NCBI GenBank assembly: GCA_019232795.1
Contig: JAFANH010000041.1
Location: 1-45,703 of the forward strand
Direction: 5' to 3'
From: Burkholderiaceae bacterium
GTDB lineage: Bacteria; Pseudomonadota; Gammaproteobacteria; Burkholderiales; Burkholderiaceae_D
Length of the DNA: 45,703 nt
The notes under the pieces are model-generated. The model searched no databases. It was not told where the DNA came from and worked only from the letters and a program-made list of their open reading frames with translations. Numbering within the stretch: the stretch's first letter is position 1; the number at the start of each line of letters is the position of its first letter. The translations under genes and the position numbers were made by a program. Below are positions 16,065 to 24,845 of the stretch, piece by piece.

Positions 16065-16156
16065 GTCCGGAGAAAAGTCCGCGGGCGGTAGAAGGCCCTA
16101 ATCCGGCGTACACTTAGGCCACACTGAAACCCGCTGCACCTTTCTGGAGGAGTGCC

Positions 16157-16921
16157 ATGTTGTCTGCGAGTGTAAAGAAGCTGGTTCCGGGCTTAATGGC
16201 AGCGGTATTGGCGTCGTCGCCGGCGTGTGCACAAAACCAGGCCGATATCGCCACCCGCGGCGTGTTGGTGGTGATCCCTGCTTATGGCGAAGTGACACAT
16301 GCGAACGACGAGGGGCATGCCACTTTCCAGGTGGAAGAGCAGGACAGGGACAAGACCGCCGCCGCATCGCGCGCCAATCTCAAGATGAAGCAGGGCTTGG
16401 AAATCCTGAAGCGGGAAGATCCGGGCGCGATGCTGAAGACGCGCGGCTACTATACCTATCCGGTGTATGACAACAGCGTGTCGCTGTCTGCTGGGAAGCC
16501 AAGGCCCGTGGTGGGATGGCGCGTAGGGCAGTACGTGGATCTGACCACCGGCAATCTCGATGGTTTGCCCAAAACCGTGGCGGCGGCGCAAAAAATCCTG
16601 TCGCTCAACGGCTTGCAGTTCGGCCTGGCGCCGGCGACGGTGAGAAAACTCGACCGCGAACGCATCGATGCCGCTTACCACGACCTGACCGAGCGGATAG
16701 GCGCGATAGCGCACGCCATGGGGCGCAGTAGCGCCGATGCGATACTCGATACCGTGGACTTCGAGGGCAGCGGCAATTATGTGCAAAAGCAGCCGATGGC
16801 CGCTCCTGCGGCAATGTCTTTCAGGGCGAACGCGCCCGATGTTTCGGTGGAGGAGCCAAGCTTCGAACCTGGCGAAACCACCTTGCAAATGGGCTTGGTC
16901 GGGAAAGTCAAATTCAAATGA
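16157..16921 (+). CDS. SIMPL (DUF541) domain periplasmic protein
   Basis: A 254-residue protein with a signal peptide (residues 1-25, ASSPACA). The core reads as a SIMPL/DUF541 domain: IPAYGEVTH near residue 40, VVGWRVGQYVDLTTGNLDGL in the middle, then the helical half with AAQKILSLNGLQFGLAP. Members of this family form periplasmic or outer-membrane-associated oligomers, and some are linked to oxidative stress tolerance. A GGAGGAG ribosome site precedes ATG 16157. The gene is followed after 18 bp by a small lipoprotein gene, probably cotranscribed. A specific role is not evident. Confidence 0.85.
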   Translation: MLSASVKKLVPGLMAAVLASSPACAQNQADIATRGVLVVIPAYGEVTHANDEGHATFQVEEQDRDKTAAASRANLKMKQGLEILKREDPGAMLKTRGYYTYPVYDNSVSLSAGKPRPVVGWRVGQYVDLTTGNLDGLPKTVAAAQKILSLNGLQFGLAPATVRKLDRERIDAAYHDLTERIGAIAHAMGRSSADAILDTVDFEGSGNYVQKQPMAAPAAMSFRANAPDVSVEEPSFEPGETTLQMGLVGKVKFK

Positions 16922-16939
16922 ATTATGTGAGGTGAAGCG

Positions 16940-17137
16940 ATGAGGCCGGCATATCCTTGGCAAAAAATCATTATTTGTGCCGCGGTACTGGGCATAACCG
17001 GCTGCAAGCCCTCCGGGCCGCCGCCCGACATCGTCAAGACCCAGCGAGAAGACCTGCAAAAGGCCAAGGCTGTGGGTGCAGTGGAGCAAAAAGCGGCTGA
17101 CGACCAGAAAAAGGCGGCCGACGAAGCCACCAAGTGA
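16940..17137 (+). CDS. Small predicted lipoprotein (65 residues)
   Basis: Short protein whose signal ends in the lipobox LGITGC (Cys22). It continues with a short Pro/Ser segment and a charged Ala/Lys/Glu/Asp-rich helix to the end (QKAADDQKKAADEATK). It starts 18 bp after the SIMPL gene with a GAGGTGAAG ribosome site. It probably lies in the same operon and is membrane-anchored in the periplasm. I do not recognise a named family; the helix is reminiscent of small outer-membrane lipoproteins. Confidence 0.75.
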   Translation: MRPAYPWQKIIICAAVLGITGCKPSGPPPDIVKTQREDLQKAKAVGAVEQKAADDQKKAADEATK

Positions 17138-17160
17138 TGGTCGCTTGCATGGCCGAAGAG

Positions 17161-17219
17161 GGCAAAAGCAGGCAAAAGCGGGCAAAACCGGCTTTGCCGG
17201 GGTTGGCTGTGGTTTTGCC
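17161..17219. repeat. Three 10-bp tandem repeats and a 9-bp inverted repeat
   Basis: GGCAAAAGCA, GGCAAAAGCG and GGCAAAACCG follow each other at 17161-17190. The last unit's GGCAAAACC (17181-17189) pairs with GGTTTTGCC at 17211-17219. The hairpin lacks a U tract but may end or insulate the SIMPL/lipoprotein transcript before psd. Confidence 0.6.
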
Positions 17220-17325
17220 GGTCAGGCGCGTTAAAATAGCGGCGCTCTAGCTTCGTCGTACATATCGTTTGCAAAGGGCCGCGGTTCTGTGCGCCGAAGC
17301 GCCCACTTCACTATTCGGAGTCAGT

Positions 17326-17967
17326 TTGAACAATTATCCCCACCCCATCATTGCCCGCGAAGGCTGGCCTTTCCTGGGCATCGCCGTTGTGGTCGCCGCT
17401 GCCGTGACCTATTTCGCCGGTGGCGCATGGTCGATTCCGTTCTGGATCATTGCCTTGTTCGTGTTGCAATTCTTCCGCGATCCGGCCCGTACGATTCCGC
17501 AAAACCCGAATGCCGTGTTGTCGCCTGCCGATGGTCGCATTGTCGTGGTGGGCAAGGCCATGGACCCGTACGCCAATCGCGAAGCGCTCAAGATCAGTGT
17601 GTTCATGAACGTATTCAACGTTCATTCGAACCGCGCCCCGGTAGATGGCAAGATCGACAAGGTGGAATATTTTCCCGGCAAATTCGTCAATGCCGATCTC
17701 GACAAGGCTTCGAGCGAAAACGAGCGCAATGCGCTGGTCGTGACTGCCGATAACGGTCAGCAAGTGACCTTCGTCCAGGTGGCCGGTCTGATCGCCCGCC
17801 GCATCCTGTGTTACGTGCAGGCGGGCGAGAAACTGAGCCGCGGCCAACGTTACGGCTTCATTCGCTTCGGTTCGCGTGTCGACGTCTATCTGCCCCTGAC
17901 GGCGCAGCCCAAGGTCGTGGTCGGCGACAAAGTATCGGCTACAGAAACCGTGCTCGCCGAATTTTAG
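17326..17967 (+). CDS. psd: Phosphatidylserine decarboxylase proenzyme, short form
   Basis: Converts phosphatidylserine to phosphatidylethanolamine at the inner membrane. A TTG start at 17326 with GGAG 5 nt upstream gives 213 residues and the N-terminus [16 protein letters not shown], the usual one for the short Psd form. The upstream-extended ORF has no counterpart. Two hydrophobic segments lie at about 16-50, then FFRDPAR and [12 protein letters not shown]. Self-cleavage to form the pyruvoyl group is expected at Gly182-Ser183 in [11 protein letters not shown]. The preceding enzyme in the pathway, PssA, is encoded 62 bp downstream. Confidence 0.95.
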   Translation: MNNYPHPIIAREGWPFLGIAVVVAAAVTYFAGGAWSIPFWIIALFVLQFFRDPARTIPQNPNAVLSPADGRIVVVGKAMDPYANREALKISVFMNVFNVHSNRAPVDGKIDKVEYFPGKFVNADLDKASSENERNALVVTADNGQQVTFVQVAGLIARRILCYVQAGEKLSRGQRYGFIRFGSRVDVYLPLTAQPKVVVGDKVSATETVLAEF

Positions 17968-18029
17968 ACGGGTTTGGTTTTACGCATGAAGAATACGCAT
18001 AAAGAATACGAATAAGCAGGGGAGACCGC

Positions 18030-18920
18030 ATGGCAGGTTTTACTCGACGTAAGGGTAGCAAGGGCAAGAACAGGCTGGGATTTACCAAATTTGGGCGAGC
18101 CAAGCTGACTGTGCAGACGCGTAGCGAAGGTTTGGCTGCCTCGACAGGTACGGTATCGGCACGGCACAAAGGTATTTACCTGTTGCCGAATGCGTTTACT
18201 ACGGCGGCCCTGTTTTGCGGGTTTTACGCCATCGTCATGGCCATGAACCTCAAGTTCGAGCACGCTGCCATTGCGATCTTCGCAGCCATGATCCTCGATG
18301 CCACCGATGGTCGTGTGGCACGTCTGACGAATACACAAAGCGAGTTCGGTGCCCAATACGATAGCCTGTCCGACATGGTGTCGTTCGGCGCGGCTCCGGC
18401 TCTGGTGATGTACGAATGGTCGTTGCGCGGCCTGGGCAAGATGGGGTGGCTGGCGGCCTTTGTGTACTGCGCCGGTGCAGCGTTGCGCTTGGCGCGGTTC
18501 AACACCAATATCGCGGTGGTGGACAAGCGTTTTTTCCAGGGATTGCCAAGCCCGGCTGCCGCTGCTCTGGTGGCCGGCTTTGTCTGGTCGATGGATGACC
18601 TCAGCTTTGCCGGGCATGAACTGAGCTGGTTTTCCTGGGCCATTACGGTTTTTGCCGGCCTGACCATGGTGACCAATGTGCCGTTCTACAGTTTTAAGGA
18701 TGTCAATTTCCGTAAGGTAGTGCCGTTCATCGCCATCTTCCTGATCGTGCTGATGTTTGTGCTGATTTCGGCCGATCCACCCAAGGTGATGTTTTCCCTG
18801 TTCGTGATCTACGGCTTGTCCGGCTACGTATATTATTTTTGGCGCCGGCTCAAGGGTAGTCCGGTCAGTATGGTGCAGACTGAGCTGGAAGCAGGGGACG
18901 ACAAGGAATTCCAGGATTGA
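18030..18920 (+). CDS. pssA: CDP-diacylglycerol--serine O-phosphatidyltransferase
   Basis: A 296-residue membrane enzyme making phosphatidylserine from CDP-diacylglycerol and serine. The CDP-alcohol phosphotransferase motif D-G-x2-A-R-x8-G-x3-D-x3-D is complete: Asp93, Gly94, Ala97, Arg98, Gly107, Asp111 and Asp115. Several hydrophobic segments follow up to about residue 270. The first 45 residues are unusually basic (RRKGSKGKNRLG), a cytosolic extension common in relatives. It lies just downstream of psd, matching the pathway pair, and ends before a strong bidirectional terminator. Confidence 0.95.
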   Translation: MAGFTRRKGSKGKNRLGFTKFGRAKLTVQTRSEGLAASTGTVSARHKGIYLLPNAFTTAALFCGFYAIVMAMNLKFEHAAIAIFAAMILDATDGRVARLTNTQSEFGAQYDSLSDMVSFGAAPALVMYEWSLRGLGKMGWLAAFVYCAGAALRLARFNTNIAVVDKRFFQGLPSPAAAALVAGFVWSMDDLSFAGHELSWFSWAITVFAGLTMVTNVPFYSFKDVNFRKVVPFIAIFLIVLMFVLISADPPKVMFSLFVIYGLSGYVYYFWRRLKGSPVSMVQTELEAGDDKEFQD

Positions 18921-18953
18921 CCTGGCAGTTGCAGTAGGCGTGGATCAACCGGC

Positions 18954-18991
18954 AAAAAAGCGGCTTGCGTGTTAGGCAAGCCGCTTTTTTT
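18954..18991. terminator. Bidirectional rho-independent terminator
   Basis: AAAAAAGCGGCTTGC (18954-18968) pairs over 15 bp with GCAAGCCGCTTTTTT (18976-18990) around a 7-nt loop, with a T or A run on each side. It separates the converging pssA and chemoreceptor genes. Confidence 0.95.
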
Positions 18992-19012
18992 ATTGATGGG
19001 AGTTCTGAAAGC

Positions 19013-20749
19013 TTAGAACTGTTCCCATTCGTCACCGCTGCTGCTGACTTCGCTGAGTGGAGGCCGGGAAGAGGCGACGGCCACCCGTGGCGCCGCCTTT
19101 CTGACGACTGGCGCTGCCGGCGCTTTGACGGCCACGGCAGTTTGCGCACTGGAGGCGACCCTGGGTTTGGCAGCAGGCTTGGACATCATCGACATGTCGA
19201 GCTTGAACAGGCTGACAACCTGCGTCAGCGTCGCTGCCTGTTCCTGCAGTGAGCCGGCTGCGGCTGCGGCCTCTTCGACCAGCGCTGCGTTTTGCTGGGT
19301 AACGTTATCCATCTCCGTTACCGCAATATTGATTTGCTCGATGCCCGAGGTCTGTTCGTGGCTGGCCGACGCAATTTCGTTGATGATGTCGGATACGCGC
19401 TTGACGCTGTTGACCACCTCGTCCATGGTCGAGCCGGCTTGATTGACCAGCTTGCTGCCGGCTTCGACTTTTTCGACCGAGTTGCTGATCAATTCCTTGA
19501 TTTCCTTGGCCGCTGCGGCGGAGCGTTGGGCCAGGTTGCGCACTTCGGCAGCCACCACCGCGAAGCCGCGGCCTTGCTCGCCGGCGCGCGCGGCTTCCAC
19601 AGCCGCGTTCAAAGCCAGGATGTTGGTCTGGAAGGCAATGCCGTCGATGACGCTGATGATGTCGACAATCTTGCGCGAGGACTCGTTGATCGAACCCATG
19701 GTTTCAACCACTTGCGAGACTACCTGACCGCCTTGGACTGCGACTTCCGAAGCCGAGCGCGCAAGCTGGTTGGCCTGGCTGGCATTGTCGGCGTTCTGTT
19801 TGACGGTCGAGGTCAATTCTTCCATCGACGAAGCGGTTTCCTCGAGCGAGCTGGCCTGATGCTCAGTGCGCGAGGACAGGTCGAGGTTGCCGTGAGCGAT
19901 TTCCGCCGAAGCCGTGGCGATCAGATCGGAACCGCTGCGCACCTTGCCGACGATATCGACCAGGTTCTTGTTCATGTCTTTGAGTGCCTGCAGCAGCATG
20001 CCGGGCTCGTCGTCGGCTTCGACTTCGATGTGGCTGGTCAAGTCGCCGGATGCGACCGTCCTGGCGATGTGCAGCGCTTCATCCATTGGACCGATAATGC
20101 TGCGGTTGATGAAGAATGCAGCAGAAATTCCGACCCCGAGAGACAGCACGAAGACGATCAAGAGAACGGTATTGGCCGACGTGATTTTCGACTTGGCCTG
20201 CTCTTCGGCCGCCGTGCTTTGCTTGGTGATCAGATCGATCACCTTGTCAATCGCTGCGCGGTGCTTGGCGTAGGAATCTGCCAGCTTGGTCAAGGCCGCG
20301 TTGACGCCGTCCTGGTTCTTCTGCTGAACCGCCGGCACCAGTTCGTTGAAGGCGATGTTGTAGAACTCCACGGCGGGCTCATGGGCCTGCTTGGTGAGCG
20401 CATCATTGAGTTCGGGATCAAGGCCTGCCTTGGTCCAGTAGTCGCTGCGCGTGTCAAAGTCGCTCTTCAGGCTTTTCAGGTGCTCGACCAGTTTGCCGAC
20501 GTCCGCGTCGTTTTCAGCGCGCGCCAATTGCAAGGTGGTCAGATAGGATTCCAGGATATACACAGGCGGCGGCTCGGCATCGCCTGCCAGATCCTTGCCT
20601 TGAACGATGTGTTCGTAAACCGGGCCGTTGACTTTGAGTTCGCTCAGCGTCCTGATCGATCCGATGCCATAGATAATGAAGCCCAGGACAAATACGCCAA
20701 CTAGCAGTGCAAAGCGTTGGGCCAGTTTCAGTTTGCGCAAAACTTCCAT
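19013..20749 (-). CDS. Methyl-accepting chemotaxis protein with C-terminal WxxF tether
   Basis: A 578-residue transmembrane chemoreceptor. It has a membrane segment at about 12-30, a periplasmic helical sensing region at about 31-190, a second membrane segment at 193-213, HAMP at about 214-267, and the cytoplasmic signalling domain from about 270 to 520. The highly conserved hairpin tip falls at 369-400 ([20 protein letters not shown]). After a flexible Ala/Pro/Val-rich linker it ends DEWEQF, fitting the WxxF-type pentapeptide that recruits CheR or CheB. The ligand is unknown. No che genes are adjacent. The leader has a modest AAAGAGA ribosome site. Confidence 0.95.
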   Translation of the reverse strand: MEVLRKLKLAQRFALLVGVFVLGFIIYGIGSIRTLSELKVNGPVYEHIVQGKDLAGDAEPPPVYILESYLTTLQLARAENDADVGKLVEHLKSLKSDFDTRSDYWTKAGLDPELNDALTKQAHEPAVEFYNIAFNELVPAVQQKNQDGVNAALTKLADSYAKHRAAIDKVIDLITKQSTAAEEQAKSKITSANTVLLIVFVLSLGVGISAAFFINRSIIGPMDEALHIARTVASGDLTSHIEVEADDEPGMLLQALKDMNKNLVDIVGKVRSGSDLIATASAEIAHGNLDLSSRTEHQASSLEETASSMEELTSTVKQNADNASQANQLARSASEVAVQGGQVVSQVVETMGSINESSRKIVDIISVIDGIAFQTNILALNAAVEAARAGEQGRGFAVVAAEVRNLAQRSAAAAKEIKELISNSVEKVEAGSKLVNQAGSTMDEVVNSVKRVSDIINEIASASHEQTSGIEQINIAVTEMDNVTQQNAALVEEAAAAAGSLQEQAATLTQVVSLFKLDMSMMSKPAAKPRVASSAQTAVAVKAPAAPVVRKAAPRVAVASSRPPLSEVSSSGDEWEQF

Positions 20750-20786
20750 GTTTATATCTCTTTAGAGGTGTTATAGAAGAAAGAGA

Positions 20787-20848
20787 GCCGGATAAAATCT
20801 CAATGAGATCCGATCCGGCCGTAAGTGCTTCTCATGCTAGGAGCACTT
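20787..20848 (-). terminator. Probable terminator hairpins after the TorF-type gene
   Basis: Downstream of the leftward outer-membrane protein gene, AGCACTT/AAGTGCT (20842-20848 with 20823-20829) forms a 7-bp stem. It is followed by GCCGGAT/ATCCGGC (20787-20793 with 20813-20819), which encloses a second ATCTC/GAGAT hairpin. On the minus strand the second hairpin is followed by CTCTCTTTCTTCT. Termination is likely but not classical. Confidence 0.5.
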
Positions 20849-20864
20849 CTGCAACTGGCGTGAA

Positions 20865-21602
20865 TCAAAATACCTTGCTGACCGATACCACCAAGGCTGT
20901 CTTGCCGAGATTCATATTGTCGGGCGAAGGACCAACGTAATTGCGCGTATTGGTGCCGACTACTGCTGCGGCGACGCTGGCGAAACCGAAATCTTTGGTG
21001 ACGCCGACCTTCCAATCAGAGTAGCTCAAGGAGGAGTTGTTCGCAACAGTTTGATGCCCTGCATGCAGGTTAATGGTGAAACCATTGTCGACATCGATGT
21101 TGGCGCCGACGTCAAGATAGCCGCTATTCTTGCTGTCCGGATTCCCGAACAAGTTGGTCAGCGAATCGGAATACTTGATGTAGGCCGGACCAAAGCCAAG
21201 CTGCCCGTAGATCTCCGTGGTATTCGCGCTCGGCGACAAACCGTTCGAGGGATAGACGTAGGACAGAAAGCCGACGTCGTAAGACAAGTCGGCGGTAATG
21301 TTGCCGCGCTTGCCGGCGTACAGATCCCATTCGATGCTGTCGCTGCCTCCCGGAAGATCTTCGATCCACTTGATGGTCGAAAGCCAGGTGCCGGCATACA
21401 GGCCGGTCGGATTGTTAACATAGTCTGCGCCGCCTTGCAGAGCGGGATCGAGGCGCGACTGCGAAATGCCGCGATAGCGATAGTCCGAAGTGAGCGAGAC
21501 ATTGAAGCTCAGGTCATTGTCGGGTTTTGCAGCATCGTCTGCGCGTGCCAAATTGGTGCAGAAGGCGGCGGCCAGCACAGTAGCGAGAGCAAAATTTTTC
21601 AT
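20865..21602 (-). CDS. TorF-family putative outer-membrane porin
   Basis: A 245-residue protein with a signal peptide (residues 1-21, LARA before DDAAKP). The first mature strand is FNVSLTSDYRYRGISQS, the hallmark of the TorF/Gcw_chp family (TIGR02001). The rest is a series of amphipathic strands ending in VVSVSKVF with terminal Phe, as in beta-barrels. AAGGAAA precedes ATG 21602. It is monocistronic between a 633-bp AT-rich gap upstream and hairpins downstream. The family is seen in various beta- and gammaproteobacteria and its cargo is not established. Confidence 0.88.
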   Translation of the reverse strand: MKNFALATVLAAAFCTNLARADDAAKPDNDLSFNVSLTSDYRYRGISQSRLDPALQGGADYVNNPTGLYAGTWLSTIKWIEDLPGGSDSIEWDLYAGKRGNITADLSYDVGFLSYVYPSNGLSPSANTTEIYGQLGFGPAYIKYSDSLTNLFGNPDSKNSGYLDVGANIDVDNGFTINLHAGHQTVANNSSLSYSDWKVGVTKDFGFASVAAAVVGTNTRNYVGPSPDNMNLGKTALVVSVSKVF

Positions 21603-22235
21603 GATTTCCTTTCAATGAATGGAAGTAATAAATTGTTTGTGAGTAATAAAAAAATTGTGGTTTCTCAAACCATGAGGAGCACCCGATCAGTGCGATGGAT
21701 TTAAATCGAATCCGAAAAATCTGTTCGCATTCAATGGCGCTGTCTTGAGAGTTTGTTGCCGGAGAGTGCGATCAACTTTCGCGTAACCAAGCCTCGCACA
21801 AATTAATTTTGTAAATGGACGTTCATCTAATTTCATTTTTCCGTCCAGATAGTTTTTGCTGAAAATAAATTTAGATTTTCATGCAAGCGCAGCAGGAAAA
21901 ATTTAATTTAAGTTCGTAAATTATTTAATTCGGACAAAATTTTTCTCTATCCGGACAAAGATATTTTTCCTGCGCAATCTCAATCTAGAGTAGCACAGGG
22001 AAAATAAATTTCGCCTCTTGTTGGTGCGATGTGTTGTAAATTGGTGCTAGGGAAAACACCGCAAAATCGACAGAAAAATTGTCACGTCGTTCCAGTACAA
22101 ATGGTGTCGGATGCGATGTGAAACTTGGTCTGCTTTTCTTCGAACTTCGTGTGAACTGTGGGAAGGAAATGTGAAGGGATTTTGTGAATGCGTTGATGCG
22201 GAAGGAAAGGGATGTTTTGCGTGGAAGGAATGTTG
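21603..22235. other. 633-bp AT-rich intergenic region upstream of the TorF-type gene
   Basis: No credible gene: the one longer frame here (minus strand, 21985-22380) overlaps the end of the TetR gene and has no family-like features. The region is clearly richer in A and T than its neighbours and must contain the promoter of the leftward TorF-type gene. Visible elements are a direct repeat CGGACAAA at 21931-21938 and 21952-21959 (21 bp apart, both followed by T-rich tracts) and the palindrome GATTTAAATC near 21698. A small RNA cannot be excluded. Confidence 0.5.
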
Positions 22236-22868
22236 TTAGCTTGCCAGCGCGATACGCATGATGGCGGCGGTCGCTTCCTTGCGCAGTTCCGCCAATTCTT
22301 TGTGTTTCGGACGAACTTCCGAAATAAACAACATCAAGCCGATCATTTGCGAAACGATCAACGCACCACGCACTTCGCATTGTTGTGCCGACATGCTTGG
22401 AACCATGTCGCGGATCAGGTTGCGCAGCGTTTTGCGCGCACGGGTCAACATGGTGTCGAAAAATTGAGAAGCAAAGGCATGTCGATTGGCAAGTGCGGAG
22501 ACTTCGAAAAACAAGCCTGTCGAAACCTGATCGCTCAATTCTTCCAGGAAATATTCAATCACTGCATTGAATAAGTCCAGCTTGGAGCCGTCGCCAAGGC
22601 TCGCCATGCGTTGATCGATAGCAGCCTGATAGCTATTGAATGTTTGCAACAGCAGGGCCTCGATCAGTGCCTCGCGGCTAGGATAATAATGTTGTACGGT
22701 ACTCAGGCTGATGCCGGCGCCGACCGCGACGCTGCGCATGGACAGTGCAGCGTAGCCCTCGCTCACCAGAATCTGGCGCGCCACGGTGAGTATTGTGCCT
22801 GCGCGCTCATATCCTTTATTGGTAGTGCTGGATTCCTTGTTGCGCAAAGCCGCTTCGAGAATGCTCAT
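22236..22868 (-). CDS. TetR-family transcriptional regulator
   Basis: A 210-residue regulator. The N-terminal helix-turn-helix spans about 24-70, with ILVSEGYAALSMRSVAVGAG and the recognition helix region ISLSTVQHYYPSREALIEALL. The remaining all-helical part is the ligand and dimer domain. It is divergent from the SDR gene at 23017 with a palindrome between them, so it probably represses that gene and itself. The ligand is unknown, plausibly an acyl-CoA if the SDR acts on such substrates. Confidence 0.9.
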   Translation of the reverse strand: MSILEAALRNKESSTTNKGYERAGTILTVARQILVSEGYAALSMRSVAVGAGISLSTVQHYYPSREALIEALLLQTFNSYQAAIDQRMASLGDGSKLDLFNAVIEYFLEELSDQVSTGLFFEVSALANRHAFASQFFDTMLTRARKTLRNLIRDMVPSMSAQQCEVRGALIVSQMIGLMLFISEVRPKHKELAELRKEATAAIMRIALAS

Positions 22869-22921
22869 AATATTGCTTGATGTTAACGCTGTGACGAATT
22901 CATTATCGCGTCAAAGATCAA

Positions 22922-22936
22922 GTCGGTCAATCGACC
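22922..22936. promoter_or_regulatory. Candidate TetR operator palindrome
   Basis: GTCGGTCAATCGACC contains the overlapping inverted repeats GTCG-N6-CGAC (22922-22935) and GGTC-N4-GACC (22925-22936). It lies in the 148-bp gap between the divergent TetR and SDR genes, the expected size and place for an operator. Confidence 0.45.
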
Positions 22937-23016
22937 TATAAGTGCCCGACAAGTGCTTGCGCCATCGCGGCAGACGGCGCATGCTGAATTGGTTCCACAG
23001 TACAACAGGAGGCCGT

Positions 23017-23844
23017 ATGTCCAAGTTGGCAGGAAAGGTGGCCCTGGTATCGGGGTCGGGTCGTGGCATTGGCCGCGCCATTGCCCTGAAGCTGGCAAGC
23101 GAGGGCGCGCGCGTCGTAGTCAACGATCTTGATGAAGAGCCGGCGCTGCAGGTTGCGCGGGAAATCCGAAATGCAGGCGGACAAGCCGAGATTTGCAGCG
23201 GCAGCGTGACCACTGAGGATTTTGGCGAGCGCTTCGTCAAGACTGCCGTCGATTGCTTCGGCGGCTTGGACATCATTGTCAACAATGCCGGTTATACCTG
23301 GGACAACGTCATCCAGAAGATGAGTGACGAGCAGTGGTATGCAATCCTGGACGTGCATCTCACGGCACCGTTCCGCATCTTGCGCGCTGCGCAGCCTGTG
23401 ATTCGCGAGATGAGCAAGGCTGAACAGGGGCGCGGCCAACGAGTGCTGCGCAAGATCGTCAACGTTTCTTCGATTGCCGGCCTGGGCGGCAATGCGGGTC
23501 AGGTCAACTACTCCAGCGCCAAGGCCGGGATCATGGGGATGACCATGGCATTGGCGAAAGAATGGGGGCGCATGAATGTCAACGTCAATTGCGTCGCTTT
23601 CGGTTTCATCAAGACGCGGCTGACCGAGGCCAGCGCCGATGGGGATGCCACGGTGCACATAGGCGGGCGCGACATCAAGGTGGGCGTCAATCCGGATTTG
23701 ATGGTCTTGGTCGAGCGCCAGATTCCGCTTGGCCGCACCGGCACGCCGGAAGACGCGGCCGGCGCGGTGTACCTGCTCTGTACTCCGGAATCGGATTACA
23801 TCAGCGGGCAGACCATCGTATGCGGAGGCGGCCTGGCGATGTAA
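23017..23844 (+). CDS. Short-chain dehydrogenase, paralogue of the operon SDR
   Basis: A 275-residue classical SDR. It has SGSGRGIG at 12-19, VNDLD at 35-39, NNAG at 89-92, Ser151/152, Tyr165 and Lys169 (YSSAK), and a terminal CGGG. It is strikingly similar to the SDR at 5278-6108, sharing for example NNAGYTWDNVIQKM and HLTAPFRILRAA; by hand count 90 of the first 120 residues are identical. ATG 23017 is chosen over an upstream in-frame ATG at 22942 because AGGAGG lies 4 nt before it. It stands alone under a divergent TetR regulator, unlike its paralogue in a beta-oxidation operon. It is probably a hydroxyacyl-CoA or related alcohol dehydrogenase. Confidence 0.92.
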   Translation: MSKLAGKVALVSGSGRGIGRAIALKLASEGARVVVNDLDEEPALQVAREIRNAGGQAEICSGSVTTEDFGERFVKTAVDCFGGLDIIVNNAGYTWDNVIQKMSDEQWYAILDVHLTAPFRILRAAQPVIREMSKAEQGRGQRVLRKIVNVSSIAGLGGNAGQVNYSSAKAGIMGMTMALAKEWGRMNVNVNCVAFGFIKTRLTEASADGDATVHIGGRDIKVGVNPDLMVLVERQIPLGRTGTPEDAAGAVYLLCTPESDYISGQTIVCGGGLAM

Positions 23845-23852
23845 GCGGCCGC

Positions 23853-24836
23853 TCAGCGTCGTTCGTCCGGCGCCTGTTTCGGCTTGCGGCGCTTGTTTTG
23901 CGCTTTGCCTTTGTTGGCTGCGTTTTCTGGCGCGGCCTTGTTGCCGGCCGTGCTGCCTGCTTTATCGCCGGTCTTGTTTGCCGCGGTATTTTCCGCCCTG
24001 TTTCTTGTGTTGACGGCGTTCTGTGCGTGCCCGGCCGGTCCTTTTCCTTGCAGGTTGTTCTGTACTTGCTGACGCCGTTCGTTGCGTTTCTGCTCCAGCG
24101 TGCGCTGAACTTGCGCGTGCTTGCCTTCGATCAGATGTTCGTTGCGGGTCGGGCGGAAAAAGCCGGGAATGTGATCGAGCAGGCGCGGGCCGGCGGCGGC
24201 GCCGGGAGTGCCGGGACGGGGCGCGTAGGCTGCGCGATTGGGGACAACGTCCACGTTGCCTTGCGGGGTATGCATGGTGGTGCCGCCGATGTTGACCTTG
24301 TCGTAGGTTCCGGGATCCCCCTCGCTGCTGCCTTCCGGAATCACTTTGGGCTCATGGTCGGTTCCGCGTATGCCTATGGTGGCGTTGGGGGTGCGGATGA
24401 CGTAAGCCTTGGGCTTGTATTTCCCTATCCAGCCGGTGATGGAGCGCAGGCTGCCGGACAGCAAGCCGATAATTCCCTGGTCTTGCGCGTCGCCGTTGGC
24501 GCGATATAGGGCGATGCGCAGCTTGGTGTTGGGGCGTACGGCGATGAAGCCTTCATCGCTCATGGTCATATGGATTTCGCCGTCGGCGCCGGTTACTACG
24601 CTGTCGCCTTCATAGACGGTATCGCCGACCTGTACGGTACGCCGCTTTTTCTGATTGTCGAAGATGCGCACGTCGCCTTCCAGCAGTTCCACCTTGCCGG
24701 CGATGACGGGTGGGTTGGCACTGTCGGCAGTCTGGGTTGCGCTACTAGGGGAAGTTGCAGGGGAAGTCTGGCCAAAAACGGCACCGCTCATGCACGTCAG
24801 GACCAACAGGACCAGCAATGTGAGCGTCGCGCGCAT
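23853..24836 (-). CDS. FecR-domain periplasmic protein with long basic tail
   Basis: A 327-residue protein with a signal peptide (residues 1-22, GAVFG). A FecR-type beta-rich domain spans about 45-165: GKVELLEGDVRIF, VGDTVYEGDSVVTGADGEI, FIAVRPNTKLRI, and TPNATIGIRGTDHE, the last typical of stand-alone FecR-domain proteins. From about 225 the sequence is low in complexity, rich in Gln, Asn, Ala and Lys, and ends in a strongly basic RRKPKQAPDERR. There is no FecI sigma factor or TonB receptor next to it, so it is not a classical iron sensor. It begins 9 bp after the GNAT stop and is the last gene of a leftward run. Confidence 0.85.
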   Translation of the reverse strand: MRATLTLLVLLVLTCMSGAVFGQTSPATSPSSATQTADSANPPVIAGKVELLEGDVRIFDNQKKRRTVQVGDTVYEGDSVVTGADGEIHMTMSDEGFIAVRPNTKLRIALYRANGDAQDQGIIGLLSGSLRSITGWIGKYKPKAYVIRTPNATIGIRGTDHEPKVIPEGSSEGDPGTYDKVNIGGTTMHTPQGNVDVVPNRAAYAPRPGTPGAAAGPRLLDHIPGFFRPTRNEHLIEGKHAQVQRTLEQKRNERRQQVQNNLQGKGPAGHAQNAVNTRNRAENTAANKTGDKAGSTAGNKAAPENAANKGKAQNKRRKPKQAPDERR

Positions 24837-24845
24837 GGCCTATCT

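Noticed and set aside
21985-22380. A 131-codon minus-strand frame in the AT-rich gap
   Set aside because: It overlaps the 3' part of the TetR gene, has no ribosome site and no domain-like pattern.
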